Positions 23,544 through 33,168 of a stretch of DNA of 64,000 bases are shown here, one piece after another. The notes under the pieces were generated by a model that was not told the DNA's origin, did not search any database, and was given only the letters and a program-made list of their open reading frames with translations. Each line of letters opens with the position of its first letter. Position 1 is the first letter of the stretch. The position numbers were made by a program, and so were the translations under genes. The stretch is from Mortierella sp. BCC40632 (lineage: Eukaryota; Mortierellomycota; Mortierellomycetes; Mortierellales; Mortierellaceae), in NCBI GenBank assembly GCA_011634665.1, contig WAEK01000005.1:2427001-2491000 (forward strand), given 5' to 3'.

Positions 23544-23878
23544 GGACAGACAAGGCAGATTTTTCTATAGGGCAAGGATAATATGTATTGCAGACTGAAG
23601 TTCGATGCTATGTCTATCTAAGGGCTATTTATGTGTTTCTATCTAGGGGCAGGAGCCCAGAGAACTGGGGACCCAGGCCAGTCGGTGTGTAGGATTCTAG
23701 GCGGCGCGTCGGAGGAGGGACAAGAGGTGACTGCTGCTGAGTGGCGCGGGAGCGCACTCACTCAGTTTTTTGGGACGGAGCTCATCAGAGCTCCGTCTCA
23801 ATCTATTCTTTTCCTCATTCCTCATTCCTTTAGGAATGAGGATCCTATAGACAGGTTCATTCGCCTAGGTACGTGACA
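23538..23878 (-). repeat. Element H 5' LTR (341 bp)
   Basis: On the minus strand it begins TGTCACGTACC and ends CCTTGACA, with terminal inverted TGTCA/TGACA. A TATA-like ATAAATAG lies exactly 36 nt upstream of AGTCTGCAA (23596-23588), the inferred start of R. That nonamer is the reverse complement of the 9 nt (TTGCAGACT) immediately after the LTR. Confidence 0.82.
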
Positions 23879-24310
23879 AATTGATAAGAGGGTTGTGTTT
23901 TTCGAGCCAGTCTATTCCAAGGATAACAGACTGGCGTTGGAGTTTGGTGACATGGAGGGTAACGATCTCATATGGTTATCGATACTAAGAGGAAGTTGGG
24001 TGAACTGGGTAACAGGACCAGAGGCGCTACTCTGACCGTCAGCCATATTCAATTGGATGGGGTGGAGCAAAGGGAGTGGTGGGGACTGAGTGCTTTTGGA
24101 CAAGAGAATGATCAATGAAGGAGGTTTGAGCTCCGGAATCGACAAGAATGCTTTGATATGGATAGGGTTTTGGTTGGGCAGTGCTAGAACAGCCTTAACA
24201 AGGAGACAGACTCTGGGTGGAGAGGGGTCAGAAGAGGCGAGGACTTGGCCTAGTGTCCAGTCTGTCGGTGGACCTAGGCCTCGTCGTTTTCCTGTACCTC
24301 AGCCATAATG
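23879..24310 (-). pseudogene. Element I protease region, truncated
   Basis: In one minus-strand frame it reads HVTKLQRQSVILGIDWLEKH, the C-terminal signature of retroviral-like proteases in Ty3 elements (ILGxDWL..HNP). The preceding part is in other frames. The region ends at 23879 where element H's LTR starts. The catalytic DTG-type motif is not clearly legible. Confidence 0.6.
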
Positions 24311-25454
24311 GTGGCAATGCGGGACCTCTTGACAGGACATTCGTTGGCTATGTGACCCTGAGCCACCGCAGTAAAGGCATAGGTTATTATCGCGACGGCG
24401 TTGTTTTTCGGCTTCGGAGATTCGACGGGCACGCAAGGCATCCAGGTCCATGGCCATAGGAGAGGGGCTTGGTGTATTGGTTGATTGGGGCCGAGGAGAG
24501 GGTGTGGGCTTCTTGGGGGGGCGGAGCCATTCGTGTGTCGAGAGGGACCGCGACTAAGGTTGTTTACACCGTAGCTGCCTTGGACTGGATGTCTTTCAAA
24601 GATCGGAGTGTGTGCCAATACGGAACCATGGCGGTCTTGACCTCATGCGATAGTCCATTCTTGAATTTGGAGACCAGGGCAGACTCGTTCCATTTGAGCT
24701 TAGCTTGGAGGATCTTGAACTCTGATATATACTGGGTCATTGTCTTGCCGTGTTGCCTGAGACTGTTCATCTTGTCTTCTGCCTCATCAACTTCCAGCTG
24801 ATCACCGAAAAGCTCATCAATGGAATCCAGGAACGCGCCATAATCTTCAAGGAGGCCATCGACATCTTCAACTTCGTTGTTTAGATAGGGAGCGAACATC
24901 TTGAATGGGGCACCTTCCATTGACAGGAGAGCAAAGTGGATCTTGTGCTTGTCAAGTAGGAATGACTCGGGAGAACGGGCAAAGGAACTGGCAAGCTTGG
25001 CTTTGAAATCGGAGAAGCTCATTTCAGAGTTGTCACCTTTGAACTTGGAGGAAAGAGGGGTGAGAAGACGTGAATTGGAAGAGGGCCTGTGTGTCAAGGT
25101 TTCGACAATTTGTTGCATACTAGAGGCAACACTCTGGCTCATCAGTGCGGATTCATGAAGTCGATCGGCCAAGGCTGTAGTGAGGTTCGGGGTACCGGGG
25201 ACTTGATTGGCTTGTGCATTGGCTAGTTCTTGCTGTAGGCTTGTCATTTGTTGTTGGAGGGACTCATATGTGTGCTGAATGTGCATCACAAACTGGGAGG
25301 GGTCAAGATTCCCTTGCTGGGCTTGGTCCAGCAGGGCATGGAAGGTGAAGAGACCTTGAGTGGTCTCGTTGGGATTGGACATGGAATAGTGGGAGTAGGG
25401 GGATATGCTGGGGAAGGTGGCAGGATGTTGGTGAGTCTGCAATGTCATGGACAA
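24300..25454 (-). pseudogene. Element I gag
   Basis: A 296-residue open frame (25454-24564) with ATGs (MSM) in the last bases of the LTR, so coding overlaps U5 and the primer site. It reads FHALLDQAQQGN, FSDFKAKLASSFAR, SMEGAPFKMFAPYL and QYISEFKILQAKLKW, a typical Ty3 Gag core. A nucleocapsid knuckle follows at about 24390-24330, split between two frames (CLYCGG then GHIANECP), so at least one 1-nt frameshift is present. Confidence 0.8.
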
Positions 25455-25706
25455 ATACAGGACTCTCCTTTAGAGACAGGAAGGTAAGGGCAAGGAAAGA
25501 TATTTATTGCAGACTGACGGAAATAGGATGCGCCTATTGCGCCCTTTTATACTAGATTTTTGTTCTTGCTCGAAAATAATAAACTTCATCCTTTCCGAGT
25601 GCTCGCGCACTTCGGAAAGTATAACACAACCTTTTTTCCTCCATCTGCCGATGGAGGATACTTGCCCGCGATCCTATAGTAAAAGGAGAGTTAATAGGAC
25701 ATGACA
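25443..25706 (-). repeat. Element I 5' LTR (264 bp)
   Basis: On the minus strand it starts TGTCATGTCC and ends CCATGACA; the outer 7 bp form a perfect inverted repeat (TGTCATG/CATGACA). TATAAAAGG (25551) lies 36 nt upstream of AGTCTGCAA (25515-25507), the inferred RNA start. The primer site TTGCAGACT (25442-25434) is its exact complement. Confidence 0.85.
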
Positions 25707-25889
25707 CTGACGTTTATTGAGAAAGAAAGAGAGGAAATAAATACTAGAGAAGATATGTAGAAAAAGGGGTGAACCCTTTCCATGGAGCGCGGCAATGGGG
25801 GAAGAAAATTCGTGTCCGTCCGTACAGATCGAAACATTCCAGCAAGGACATTCTCAAAGAGACGCACCAAGGTAGCATACTCTTTGACA
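25707..25889 (-). repeat. J: 183-bp fragment of a G-family LTR
   Basis: Identical over 183 bp to 17562-17744. It begins (minus strand) TGTCAAAGAG at 25889 and is cut at CTGAC by the insertion of element I, so it was there before I. Confidence 0.92.
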
Positions 25890-26667
25890 CATTGCGAATA
25901 TCGTCCAGGGCTACTGCGGCGTAGAGGACCAGCACAGGGGGAAAGAGCTCGCACTACTTGGCAGGCAGGTGTGTGAGACCTATTGGGAAAGGGGATTGCC
26001 AGCATAGAAGAGGGAAACATACTGATCACGACGCGTATCACCGTTCTATAGAGAGAGAACAAGGCAAGAGAAAAGACTCGCAAATGAACAATATCTAGCT
26101 ACAGGATCGCACCCCCGGGGCGGGCGGACGAGTGGACCTGCTCCAGACGGTAAGTGTTCACAAACGGATCGGGAAAATAAAAGGAAGAAAACAAAAACTG
26201 TCTTTATTGTCTGGTGTCGAGGGACACCATTTATACCCCCAGGCCCAGGGGCCAGAAGATCGCCCAGTCGTATTTACTACACCACACTACCTTCTTGGGC
26301 GGGGACGCCCTCTGTACCTTCAGCCCAAAGATGCCGACGACCATTACCCTTGGTCAACTGGCCCAAATCTCTATGCTAGACCCAAGCCTTCTCTCCCCAG
26401 TCTCCCCTCAAGTTCTGGATCAAGAGGTGTCAAACGAAAGGCCCCAGTAGAGTAGGAAGAGAGAATTACTTTTTTTGTAGTCCTTTTGTGTATTAGCAAA
26501 TACAGGACTGCGTTTGGGCTTCGGGAGCAGGACTTGTCCTGTTGGGCAAACATTTTCGTCACTCCGGTGACGTAATATCGCGCCCATTGTCCTGAAGCCA
26601 GTCCGATAAGCGTGGCGCCAGATAAAACGACTCACTCTTCTCCTTCAGAGAAGGACGTTTGGACAAA
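25890..26667. other. Gene-free border between transposon nest and host genes; LTR-like segment
   Basis: No convincing coding region. On the minus strand about 26250-26190 shows TATAAATGG, a perfect 7-bp inverted repeat with a 4-nt loop (TGGTGTC-GAGG-GACACCA on the plus strand, 26212-26229), then AATAAAGAC. This resembles the TATA/R/polyadenylation core of another minus-strand LTR, but I could not find its ends. Confidence 0.4.
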
Positions 26668-26970
26668 ATGACCAATATCACCAAGGTGCCATATCCAGCA
26701 ACGCTAAGCTTTTATCGCTCGGCTCTGAGGACGACAAGATTAACGGGCTCTGGGGGTGGCTCCTTGGCGCCTCAGCTTGTTCACCTCCAACGCAAGCTAC
26801 GATACAACATCCGGGACGGAATCTCCATCTACCAAAACGAACGTGATCAACAGACTGTTCAAGAGTTGCTTCTTGGCGGCGAGAAGGATTTGGATCTGAT
26901 CCGAGCATGGAAACATGTAGATCCTTACTGGCTAGAGAAAATATTCAAGAAGCCGACTCAGAAGAAATAA
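26668..26970 (+). CDS. Small basic LYR-like protein (100 aa)
   Basis: A single-exon ORF from ATG at 26668 (MTNITKVPYPATLSFYRSAL). The tripeptide FYR followed by helical Arg-rich sequence, then LQRKLRYNIRDG and VQELLLGGEKDLDL, resembles the three-helix LYR/Complex1_LYR family. Members are small mitochondrial proteins that bind acyl-carrier protein and aid assembly of respiratory or Fe-S complexes. The subfamily (FMC1, LYRM or another) cannot be told. It is the first host gene after the transposon nest and converges on the UBE3D-like gene 118 bp away. An upstream in-frame TTG exists but ATG is preferred. An A/T-rich AAATAAATAAAATAATAAAA run follows the stop and may carry the polyadenylation signal. 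Confidence 0.6.
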   Translation: MTNITKVPYPATLSFYRSALRTTRLTGSGGGSLAPQLVHLQRKLRYNIRDGISIYQNERDQQTVQELLLGGEKDLDLIRAWKHVDPYWLEKIFKKPTQKK

Positions 26971-27088
26971 AAATAATTAAATAAATAAAATAATAAAATA
27001 AAATAAAATAAAAAAAAATGAAGGAGTTTCGCTTGATTTATTCACTCTTTCTCTGTAGAGGCATAGTCTCCCTTTCTATCCTCTAGCT

Positions 27089-29212
27089 CTAGTACTCAAA
27101 GTAACCCATCTGCATACCATCCATAGAAGAGATTGTCGATCCAGCATGGCTCAGGGTTGGCGGCTGTGAGACAGAACTCTGCACCAATCTGGTCAACAGA
27201 CCCAACACAAACTGTTTATGGAATTCAAGTCGTTCCACTCCAGGATCTCTTTGCCATCGTTCCCAAACTTCGAGTTTCTTGACAAGTCCAGTTGAACCCT
27301 CTCCTTGCGGTTGTTGTTCAAGGGATGGATGTGCGAGATATAAAACTTTCATGGCCCGTTTGCTGAGCTGTGGCCCACTTTTCGAGAGTTGGGAAAGACT
27401 TGGGATAAGAGAATCATCCCAACAAATATTCTGATCGAGTTCTGAGGTCTGATTTGAGAGAATTGTAGAGTCCCAGTTTATCATCCAAAGCTGAAAGAAA
27501 GAGAAAGAAAGAGGTCAAGATTCGACACGATTTTGATACTTTAAGATCTTTTCGATTACTCCTATCAAGTTTGGTCCGGAAAATACTGGGACATCTTAAC
27601 AGACGCACACACAACTTACGAGAAGCAAATCTGTGCCTTGTAGTCGATCCTGTACAATGAACCGATATGTGGCATGGTGTCGAGCTGCCTCAAAGATTTC
27701 AGCCGCGACATAGGATGAAAACCACTGGGAGGGCACAGTATCCCGAAGAAGAGTTCCTTGATAATTGCCTTCGTAATGGATCATATACTTGTGGAATTTG
27801 GCCTGGATCATCTCAAGATCTAGTTCCCCAGGTTTAAAGCATTCAGGAACAAATTCAAAGAGGAAGAAAAGTAAGAGATCAATTCCTATGAGTATGTTCT
27901 ACGCTTTGCCTTTTGTGGCCTACCATAATATTGAAATTTCACAAAAAAAAAAAAAAAAAAAAAAAAAAGTCCTTACCAGTGCCATCCTCCTTCTTGGATT
28001 GGTACCACCCATCTCCGACAGGGTGTAGACATCTAGAACATGCCAGCGGTCGCCATCGACGCTTGACTCCCTTTGTCCACTATAGAACCAACCAACCAAA
28101 CAAAAAAAAAAAAAAAAAAAAAATAGGGAAAGTAAGGGTGAGGTGGGGTTTGAGAACAAACAAATTGAAATGGCAGAGGGAAAGGAGAGAGGAATATTGC
28201 CAATTTCCTAGCTCACATAAGACCAATACTAGGCTTTACGATTTGGCGAGTTGGCATAAACCAAAATTGAACTCCTCCAACTCTTTTTAGGAGAAAGGAA
28301 GTTCAGAACCCAGGTTCGTCAATTGATGTTGGACTGGGGTATCGACAGCGGAGAGTCAGTAACTCGAGACCCCGGTCTTCTTATAGTCCGTCATGATAAT
28401 GATGTCATGAAAAAATATGTGCGCAAGTGTGCAATGGATAGACAGAAGAGGAAGAGATAGGAGAAAGAAAAGAAAAAAAGAAGAAAACTTACATCCACAG
28501 CCCGTGCATCAGCCTCGATCAAAACAGCATCCATGTCAACATCTGAGGCATGGATCAAAAGGTATGCCCCTCCTACAAGAGCCTGCCCAAGTCGTGCGCC
28601 TAGATCTCCTTCTCGAAGCTCTTTAAAGTCTTCCTCGTGACACATCCAACAGTCCACCAACTCTTGCCAATGTTCAGATGGTAGATCAACGACTCGGTGA
28701 AGAGGACCGATGATCTCTTGCTCCAGACCCTCAGAGCCCTGTGTCTGAATCGAGTCTTGTTGGGTTGTGTTGACGGAATGACTCTTCAAGAGCAAGTTCT
28801 CACACCATCTGCAAGCAATGTTTCGAAGGCCCTGAAGCTCTGTTGCTGGCAGTGGTGCGTCCGGAAATTCTGCAGGAGATGATTTTGAGAGACTTGTCGT
28901 CCTGGAAGAGGTCTCGTCTTGTGTACTGTTGATTGTAGAAGTGTTTGGGACAGCGGCAAGCTTGAGCGTGAGAAGAGTTGATTCGTTGGTGATTGGATCC
29001 AGTGTTGTCCTTGTTGGAAACACCTTGGATGGAAGCTGGATAGAGCTCATTAACCTTTCATCCTCTGGGACGCCATTTTCCGAGGAAGCAAACTTGATCT
29101 CTTCGGGAGTTATCCTGCAGGTCAGCCCAGTGGGAGGCACTTGCAATGAGAGAGTGATGGCATGGATCTTGGAATGGCACTCAGCATAGTACTTGATCTG
29201 TTGCGCGTCCAT
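27089..29212 (-). CDS. E2-binding E3 ubiquitin ligase, HECT_2 domain (UBE3D-like), 4 exons
   Basis: Predicted 496 residues. Exons on the minus strand: 29212-28493, 28079-27977, 27885-27620, 27490-27089; all junctions are GT-AG and phases agree. The signature LPSEHWQELVDCWMCHE matches the conserved Ser-Glu-x-Trp and Cys-His core of the HECT_2 (ubiquitin-conjugating enzyme E2-binding) family, which accepts ubiquitin from an E2. A second Cys pair lies in exon 2 (LACSRCLHPVGDGWY), and exon 3 reads FVPECFKPGELDLEMIQ. Introns 1 and 2 carry T runs of 22 and 26 nt on the coding strand. It lies just downstream of an MMS2-type gene on the same strand, 402 bp apart. Confidence 0.82.
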
Positions 29213-29614
29213 GATGAAAAAGACATAAAGTAAAGACGCATCCTTTCCAAAAGAACGGTGTTTTTATCACGTGTCTCGCACCGTTACAGCAAAATCTGGT
29301 CTACCCCCCCCATCAGGTGCTTCAGCAGAAGCAAAACATTTATCTCTCTTTTTTTATTGTTAGAGTGGATAAGGGAAAGCGACAATGGCTTCCTTCCTCG
29401 GGTCTCCTTGAGAGATCTTAGAAGAAGGTACCCTCTGGAGGTTGCTGCAACTTCCTGTTGTTGGGCTGGGCCATCTCGCTATTTACAAATATAAAATCAA
29501 AGAGCAGAGCAGAAACAAAATTCATGGTCAAGCAGTGTCCGTTACAAACGAAGGAGCTTTCTCTCGTGAAAACATAATACAATATAAAAAAGAAGCATCC
29601 TGTAAACGTGGCAA

Positions 29615-30606
29615 TTACCGGCGAAGCTCAAGCAAGACAGTCTCCAGAGTGTAGGCTCGCGTCCAGTTGTGCAGGCACGAAAGCTTTAAAGACTCGACCT
29701 AGGATAGGAAAAGTGGACAGGTGTCAGTGCAAGTAGACGGTCGCGTCATAAACAGGTTGGCCCGGTTTTCTTTAAAAGAAGGATAAAAAGACGCGCATTT
29801 ACCTGGCCATTCATTTGGTTGACACAGGGCAAGTTAATACGAGAGGAAAATGCTACCGATGGAGGGGCATCTGGGTATTGAGGTCCACAGTGGATTTTCA
29901 AGCTGTAGATCCTGTTCTCGTGTACGGTCTGTTTCCCAAAATTGCAGGCAAAAGAAGAAGGGAAAAAAAAAGCAAAGGTCAGTTTCTTGTCCTACAATTG
30001 TCCAAGGATGCTACCAGAACTCGACATAAAATAGAAAGGGAGTAAGAGAAAGAAAAGAAGGGGCCTTACATGCATGGGCCCGATAATGGTGCCATTCCAG
30101 TTGGACATCATAATATCATCGCTGTCTGCCAAACCATAACTGCAGGTACCATCGCCAATACCTTTCTCGCCCTTCTCAAGCTCATCCATGAGCCTAAAGT
30201 TGCGTGGAACTGCAATGGCGTCGTCGTCGGCGTCGTCGTTATCCACCAGGAGAAAACAAATGGGGGGGCCATCATAGGTTCCATTGGATAGAAAACAAAA
30301 GAGAGTAAGAATGTTAGATAAAGCAATGGAGAGACCCTGTGAATATGCAAGTCTGCGTGTGAAGCGTGGAAAGCCAAGAGAATTGGCTGGTCCCGTCCCC
30401 CATCCGTAATTCCACCTCAATGGCGAGAGGTTCCGAAGAGACTGGCGCAGGCGGGCTGGATTTGTTGATTTTCCTGACCATGCAGTCAGCAAAATAAAAG
30501 AAAAGCATGGGACAAAGTCTCTGGGGTCCTCTCAAGATGGTTGATCATTGGATTGATGGATGCATCGTCGATAGGTGGGGTTAGTGGTCGACAGGCCTAG
30601 TCCTGG

Positions 30607-30637
<31 letters not shown>

Positions 30638-30823
30638 CCTGTGGACCGACGACAGTGGCTCTGGTCCTTGCTCCCTTGACATGCGGTCGCTTGGTTCGGC
30701 TCACGTGCTGAACCAAGGGGTGGAGGAGAGGGAGGAACGCCACGCAAGGCAATTAGGATGAACTGACGGATCGAGCAATGGCTCGAGGACAAGACAAGAT
30801 GCATGGCACTTACCCTTGGCCAT
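29615..30823 (-). CDS. MMS2: Ubiquitin E2 variant, MMS2/UEV type, 4 exons
   Basis: Predicted 119 residues. Exons: 30823-30814, 30209-30070, 29928-29803, 29698-29615; all GT-AG, all phases close. The protein starts [20 protein letters not shown] and continues [48 protein letters not shown] and [12 protein letters not shown], ending [16 protein letters not shown]. This is the UEV fold, an E2 without the catalytic Cys (the active-site segment is absent after LPCVN). With Ubc13 such proteins build Lys63-linked ubiquitin chains in error-free DNA-damage tolerance. It lacks the short C-terminal tail of yeast Mms2. The first exon is only 10 nt; intron 1 (604 nt) holds a 30-nt A run on the coding strand. 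Confidence 0.93.
30608..30637. repeat. 30-nt T tract in MMS2-like intron 1
   Basis: An uninterrupted run of 30 T on the plus strand, within the first intron of the UEV gene. Confidence 0.95.
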
Positions 30824-31440
30824 CGTGCTGTAGATGTGTTGTGTGTGTTGTGAACGTGTGTGGGAGAAAGAGAGAGAGAAAAAAAAAGAGAAAAAGGTGA
30901 GGTTGGATGGATGGATGGATGGAGGATGGGAGGCGTGGTGCAAGGAGGCTGTGAGAGTCAAGTAAAAAAAAAATTGCGAGTGGTGGAGTGACGTCTTTTT
31001 GGCCTATCCATGATACTCGAGCCGCTGCGCCGGATCAAAAGTCACACCTTCCTCTCTCCCTCTCTCCCTCTCTCTCTCCTCTCTCTCCTCTCTTCTTCTC
31101 TTCTTCGGCTATCTTATGCTCAAAAGCATAGATCCATGTCACTCGAAAAGTAGACTACGCGGTGGAGAGAAAGAAATCAGCACATCTCTTTTGTTCTCTA
31201 CACTTTGAGGCAATGCACAACACTGTGTAGCCTTAGTCAGCTTCGATCTACACTCCAAGAGCACGCTAGCCATCATCAAGTGAGCCATAGATTGGAATCA
31301 AGATGTACTCAGGACAGGGGTATAGGGAGTCGTTTAATAGGTTGTGCAGAGTCATTATGGGTGGAATACATGCAATGTTAAAATGTCTATCAGAGCAGTG
31401 AGGATATCTCACTCTTCATCATCGTCTTCTTCTTGTCGTT
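30824..31440. promoter_or_regulatory. Gene-free 617 bp: promoter side of the UEV gene
   Basis: It lies upstream of the minus-strand UEV start and downstream of the Ser-rich gene. It contains GGATGGATGG repeats (30904-30925) and a CT-rich tract (TCTCTCCCTC, 31051-31105). I see no ORF or clear TATA box. Confidence 0.5.
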
Positions 31441-33168
31441 TCATGCAGAGGCCATCAACTCTGACTGGCGTCGGACTTCTTGCATTCGCAATGCCAACGA
31501 TCGCTTCGCAGCAGTGATAGCAATGGCTTCTTCAATAATGTCCCTGAGATCTTCTTCAAGGCTCTTTCGTCCAGTGCCGAGCGCGGTCGTGCCGGGTGCA
31601 CCTCGGCCACCCATCTTGAGGCTCATCAGGGCCTCAGGGCTAATGACGATCGGTGCACTGAGATTCCGTTTCGGTGCAGGTGGTCTCGCGGTCTCGGAAC
31701 CCTTGAGTCGCTCAAGTAGCTGTTCTCGGTAACGCTCTCCGCCACCATAGATCGATCCCTTACCAATGTAGGAAGTTGGTCGAGAAGCCTTGATGGCTGA
31801 TGCACGCAGAGGACGGCGCTCGCTTGTTGGGGAGGCTAGACCAGCATCTGGGATCGAAACTTGCGATGTGTTTGTATTGAGAGAAAGAGCATTGCTCCGG
31901 CTACGCGTGTGGCGCGTCTGAGGCATTTGTTCGGGTCTTGAGCTCGTAGATTGTGTGGATCGATTCTCGAGTGAGCCTGGCAGAGAAGAGGGCGTCGAGG
32001 GCAGGGAGGAAGGAGGAGGAGGAGGCAATGGAAACTTGGCGATGATCTTACTTCTCTGACTAGAGGTGCATGTGCATGTGCAGGCAGCACTAGAAGTAGC
32101 ATTGGCGGAGATGGACAGCGCGCGCGATCTCCGACGATCCTTGGATACATCGCTCTCGACCCGTTGACCAACTGGCACGGACGCCTGGCTTGCTGCCCGT
32201 GCATGCTTGGGCGAAATGCACGATTTTTTGGTCTGGAGCGCAGAATCGGTCGATGCACGTCCACGTCCTAGCTCGGGACGAGTTGTTGCTTCTGGCAGGC
32301 TCTCGGGCGTACCAGGGATTGCGGGCAGAGGCATGGTCGGAGGAGGTGTGTCGGGGACAAATCGCGATGACATTGAGCGACGCCCAACAGATGCACCTGC
32401 TCGCAGACTCTCTGCACTGGCCCTTGAACTGACAAAGGCAGAGCTTCTTCGGATCGTTGCCTGTCTTGTCAGAGTACGTGGACTTGAGCACTCGGTCTTT
32501 TCACTGTCATAGGGGGCCAAGAGCCGCATGATATCATTCTCAATTTCGGCTTGTGAAGATTCACGTTCTGGCGTCCACAGACCGCCTTCACCAAGAATAT
32601 AGGGCGGCCATTCAGGAGTCATGGCAGTAGCTGTTTCAGGTCCAACCAGACTTGACATCCTTCGTGGAATGGCAATGGCAAGGGGCACCTGCTGGCGACG
32701 TTGGCGGAGATCGGTCGCCGATTCTGTCATGACAGGTTTGGGCGTGGCGACAGGAGAATTGAGAGCAGTGACGAGCGTGGAGAGAGAGCCAGCAGAGGAC
32801 TCGGGCGATTCTGGGGGCGAGGGAAGAAGTGAAGACATGGAGGGAGACAGGGACGGGGGCAGGGAGGATGACAGGGAGGGACTGGAAGAGCTCTCGGGTG
32901 AATGGTTACCGCTGCGATGGGATGAGGAGAAAGAAAGGGGCAGGTCCTCGGTGCTTAAGTGTGTCTTGACTGCGATCTCGTCACAGTCGCAATTGTCGTG
33001 GTCGTGGTTGTAGTCGTGGTCGTCGTCACAGGGAGGTGAGTGCGGCCGAGCGAGGTTGGGGCTCACGATTGGTTGCGGGGCACAGCGGGGGGTCTTCGGC
33101 GATTTTGAGCGAATAGAAACGACTTTGTGTTGATAGAGCCGGCGTTTCCAGTGAACAAGAACGTCCAT
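31441..33168 (-). CDS. Ser/Pro-rich protein of unknown function (575 aa)
   Basis: A single long frame from ATG at 33168 (MDVLVHWKRRLYQHKVVSI); an upstream in-frame TTG is not used here. Most of the protein is low-complexity Ser, Pro and Arg, probably disordered. An Asp/His/Cys-rich patch (DDDHDYNHDHDNCDCDE) lies near residue 50. Short ordered-looking parts are PYILGEGGLWTPERESSQAE (middle), YIGKGSIYGGGERYREQLLE and a C-terminal amphipathic helix (LEEDLRDIIEEAIAITAAKR) ending SELMASA. Repeated R-S and S-P dipeptides suggest phosphorylation. I recognise no domain. The length of the open frame and its non-repetitive ends argue for a real gene. Confidence 0.72.
   Translation of the reverse strand: MDVLVHWKRRLYQHKVVSIRSKSPKTPRCAPQPIVSPNLARPHSPPCDDDHDYNHDHDNCDCDEIAVKTHLSTEDLPLSFSSSHRSGNHSPESSSSPSLSSSLPPSLSPSMSSLLPSPPESPESSAGSLSTLVTALNSPVATPKPVMTESATDLRQRRQQVPLAIAIPRRMSSLVGPETATAMTPEWPPYILGEGGLWTPERESSQAEIENDIMRLLAPYDSEKTECSSPRTLTRQATIRRSSAFVSSRASAESLRAGASVGRRSMSSRFVPDTPPPTMPLPAIPGTPESLPEATTRPELGRGRASTDSALQTKKSCISPKHARAASQASVPVGQRVESDVSKDRRRSRALSISANATSSAACTCTCTSSQRSKIIAKFPLPPPPPSSLPSTPSSLPGSLENRSTQSTSSRPEQMPQTRHTRSRSNALSLNTNTSQVSIPDAGLASPTSERRPLRASAIKASRPTSYIGKGSIYGGGERYREQLLERLKGSETARPPAPKRNLSAPIVISPEALMSLKMGGRGAPGTTALGTGRKSLEEDLRDIIEEAIAITAAKRSLALRMQEVRRQSELMASA

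Larger units (their letters stand above)
22967..23878 (-). mobile_element. Element H: minus-strand LTR element, 5' end (LTR + gag)
   Basis: A 341-bp LTR (23538-23878), a 9-nt self-complementary primer site (23529-23537) and 5' gag. It is cut on the left by G and F. On the right it is inserted into the protease gene of element I, after codons for HNPLIN. It is related to I: gag and the PBS sequence are shared, LTRs differ. Confidence 0.8.
23879..25706 (-). mobile_element. Element I: minus-strand LTR element, 5' part (LTR, gag, protease)
   Basis: A 264-bp LTR at the right end, then gag, zinc knuckle and part of the protease, cut on the left by element H. It is inserted in an older G-family LTR (fragment J): the sequence right of its LTR (CTGAC...) continues that LTR. 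Confidence 0.83.

Noticed and set aside
17562..25889. G LTR and J as the two LTRs of one large element
   Set aside because: Outer flanks (CTAAC and CATTG) do not match, J is cut by element I, and the DNA between them belongs to other families.
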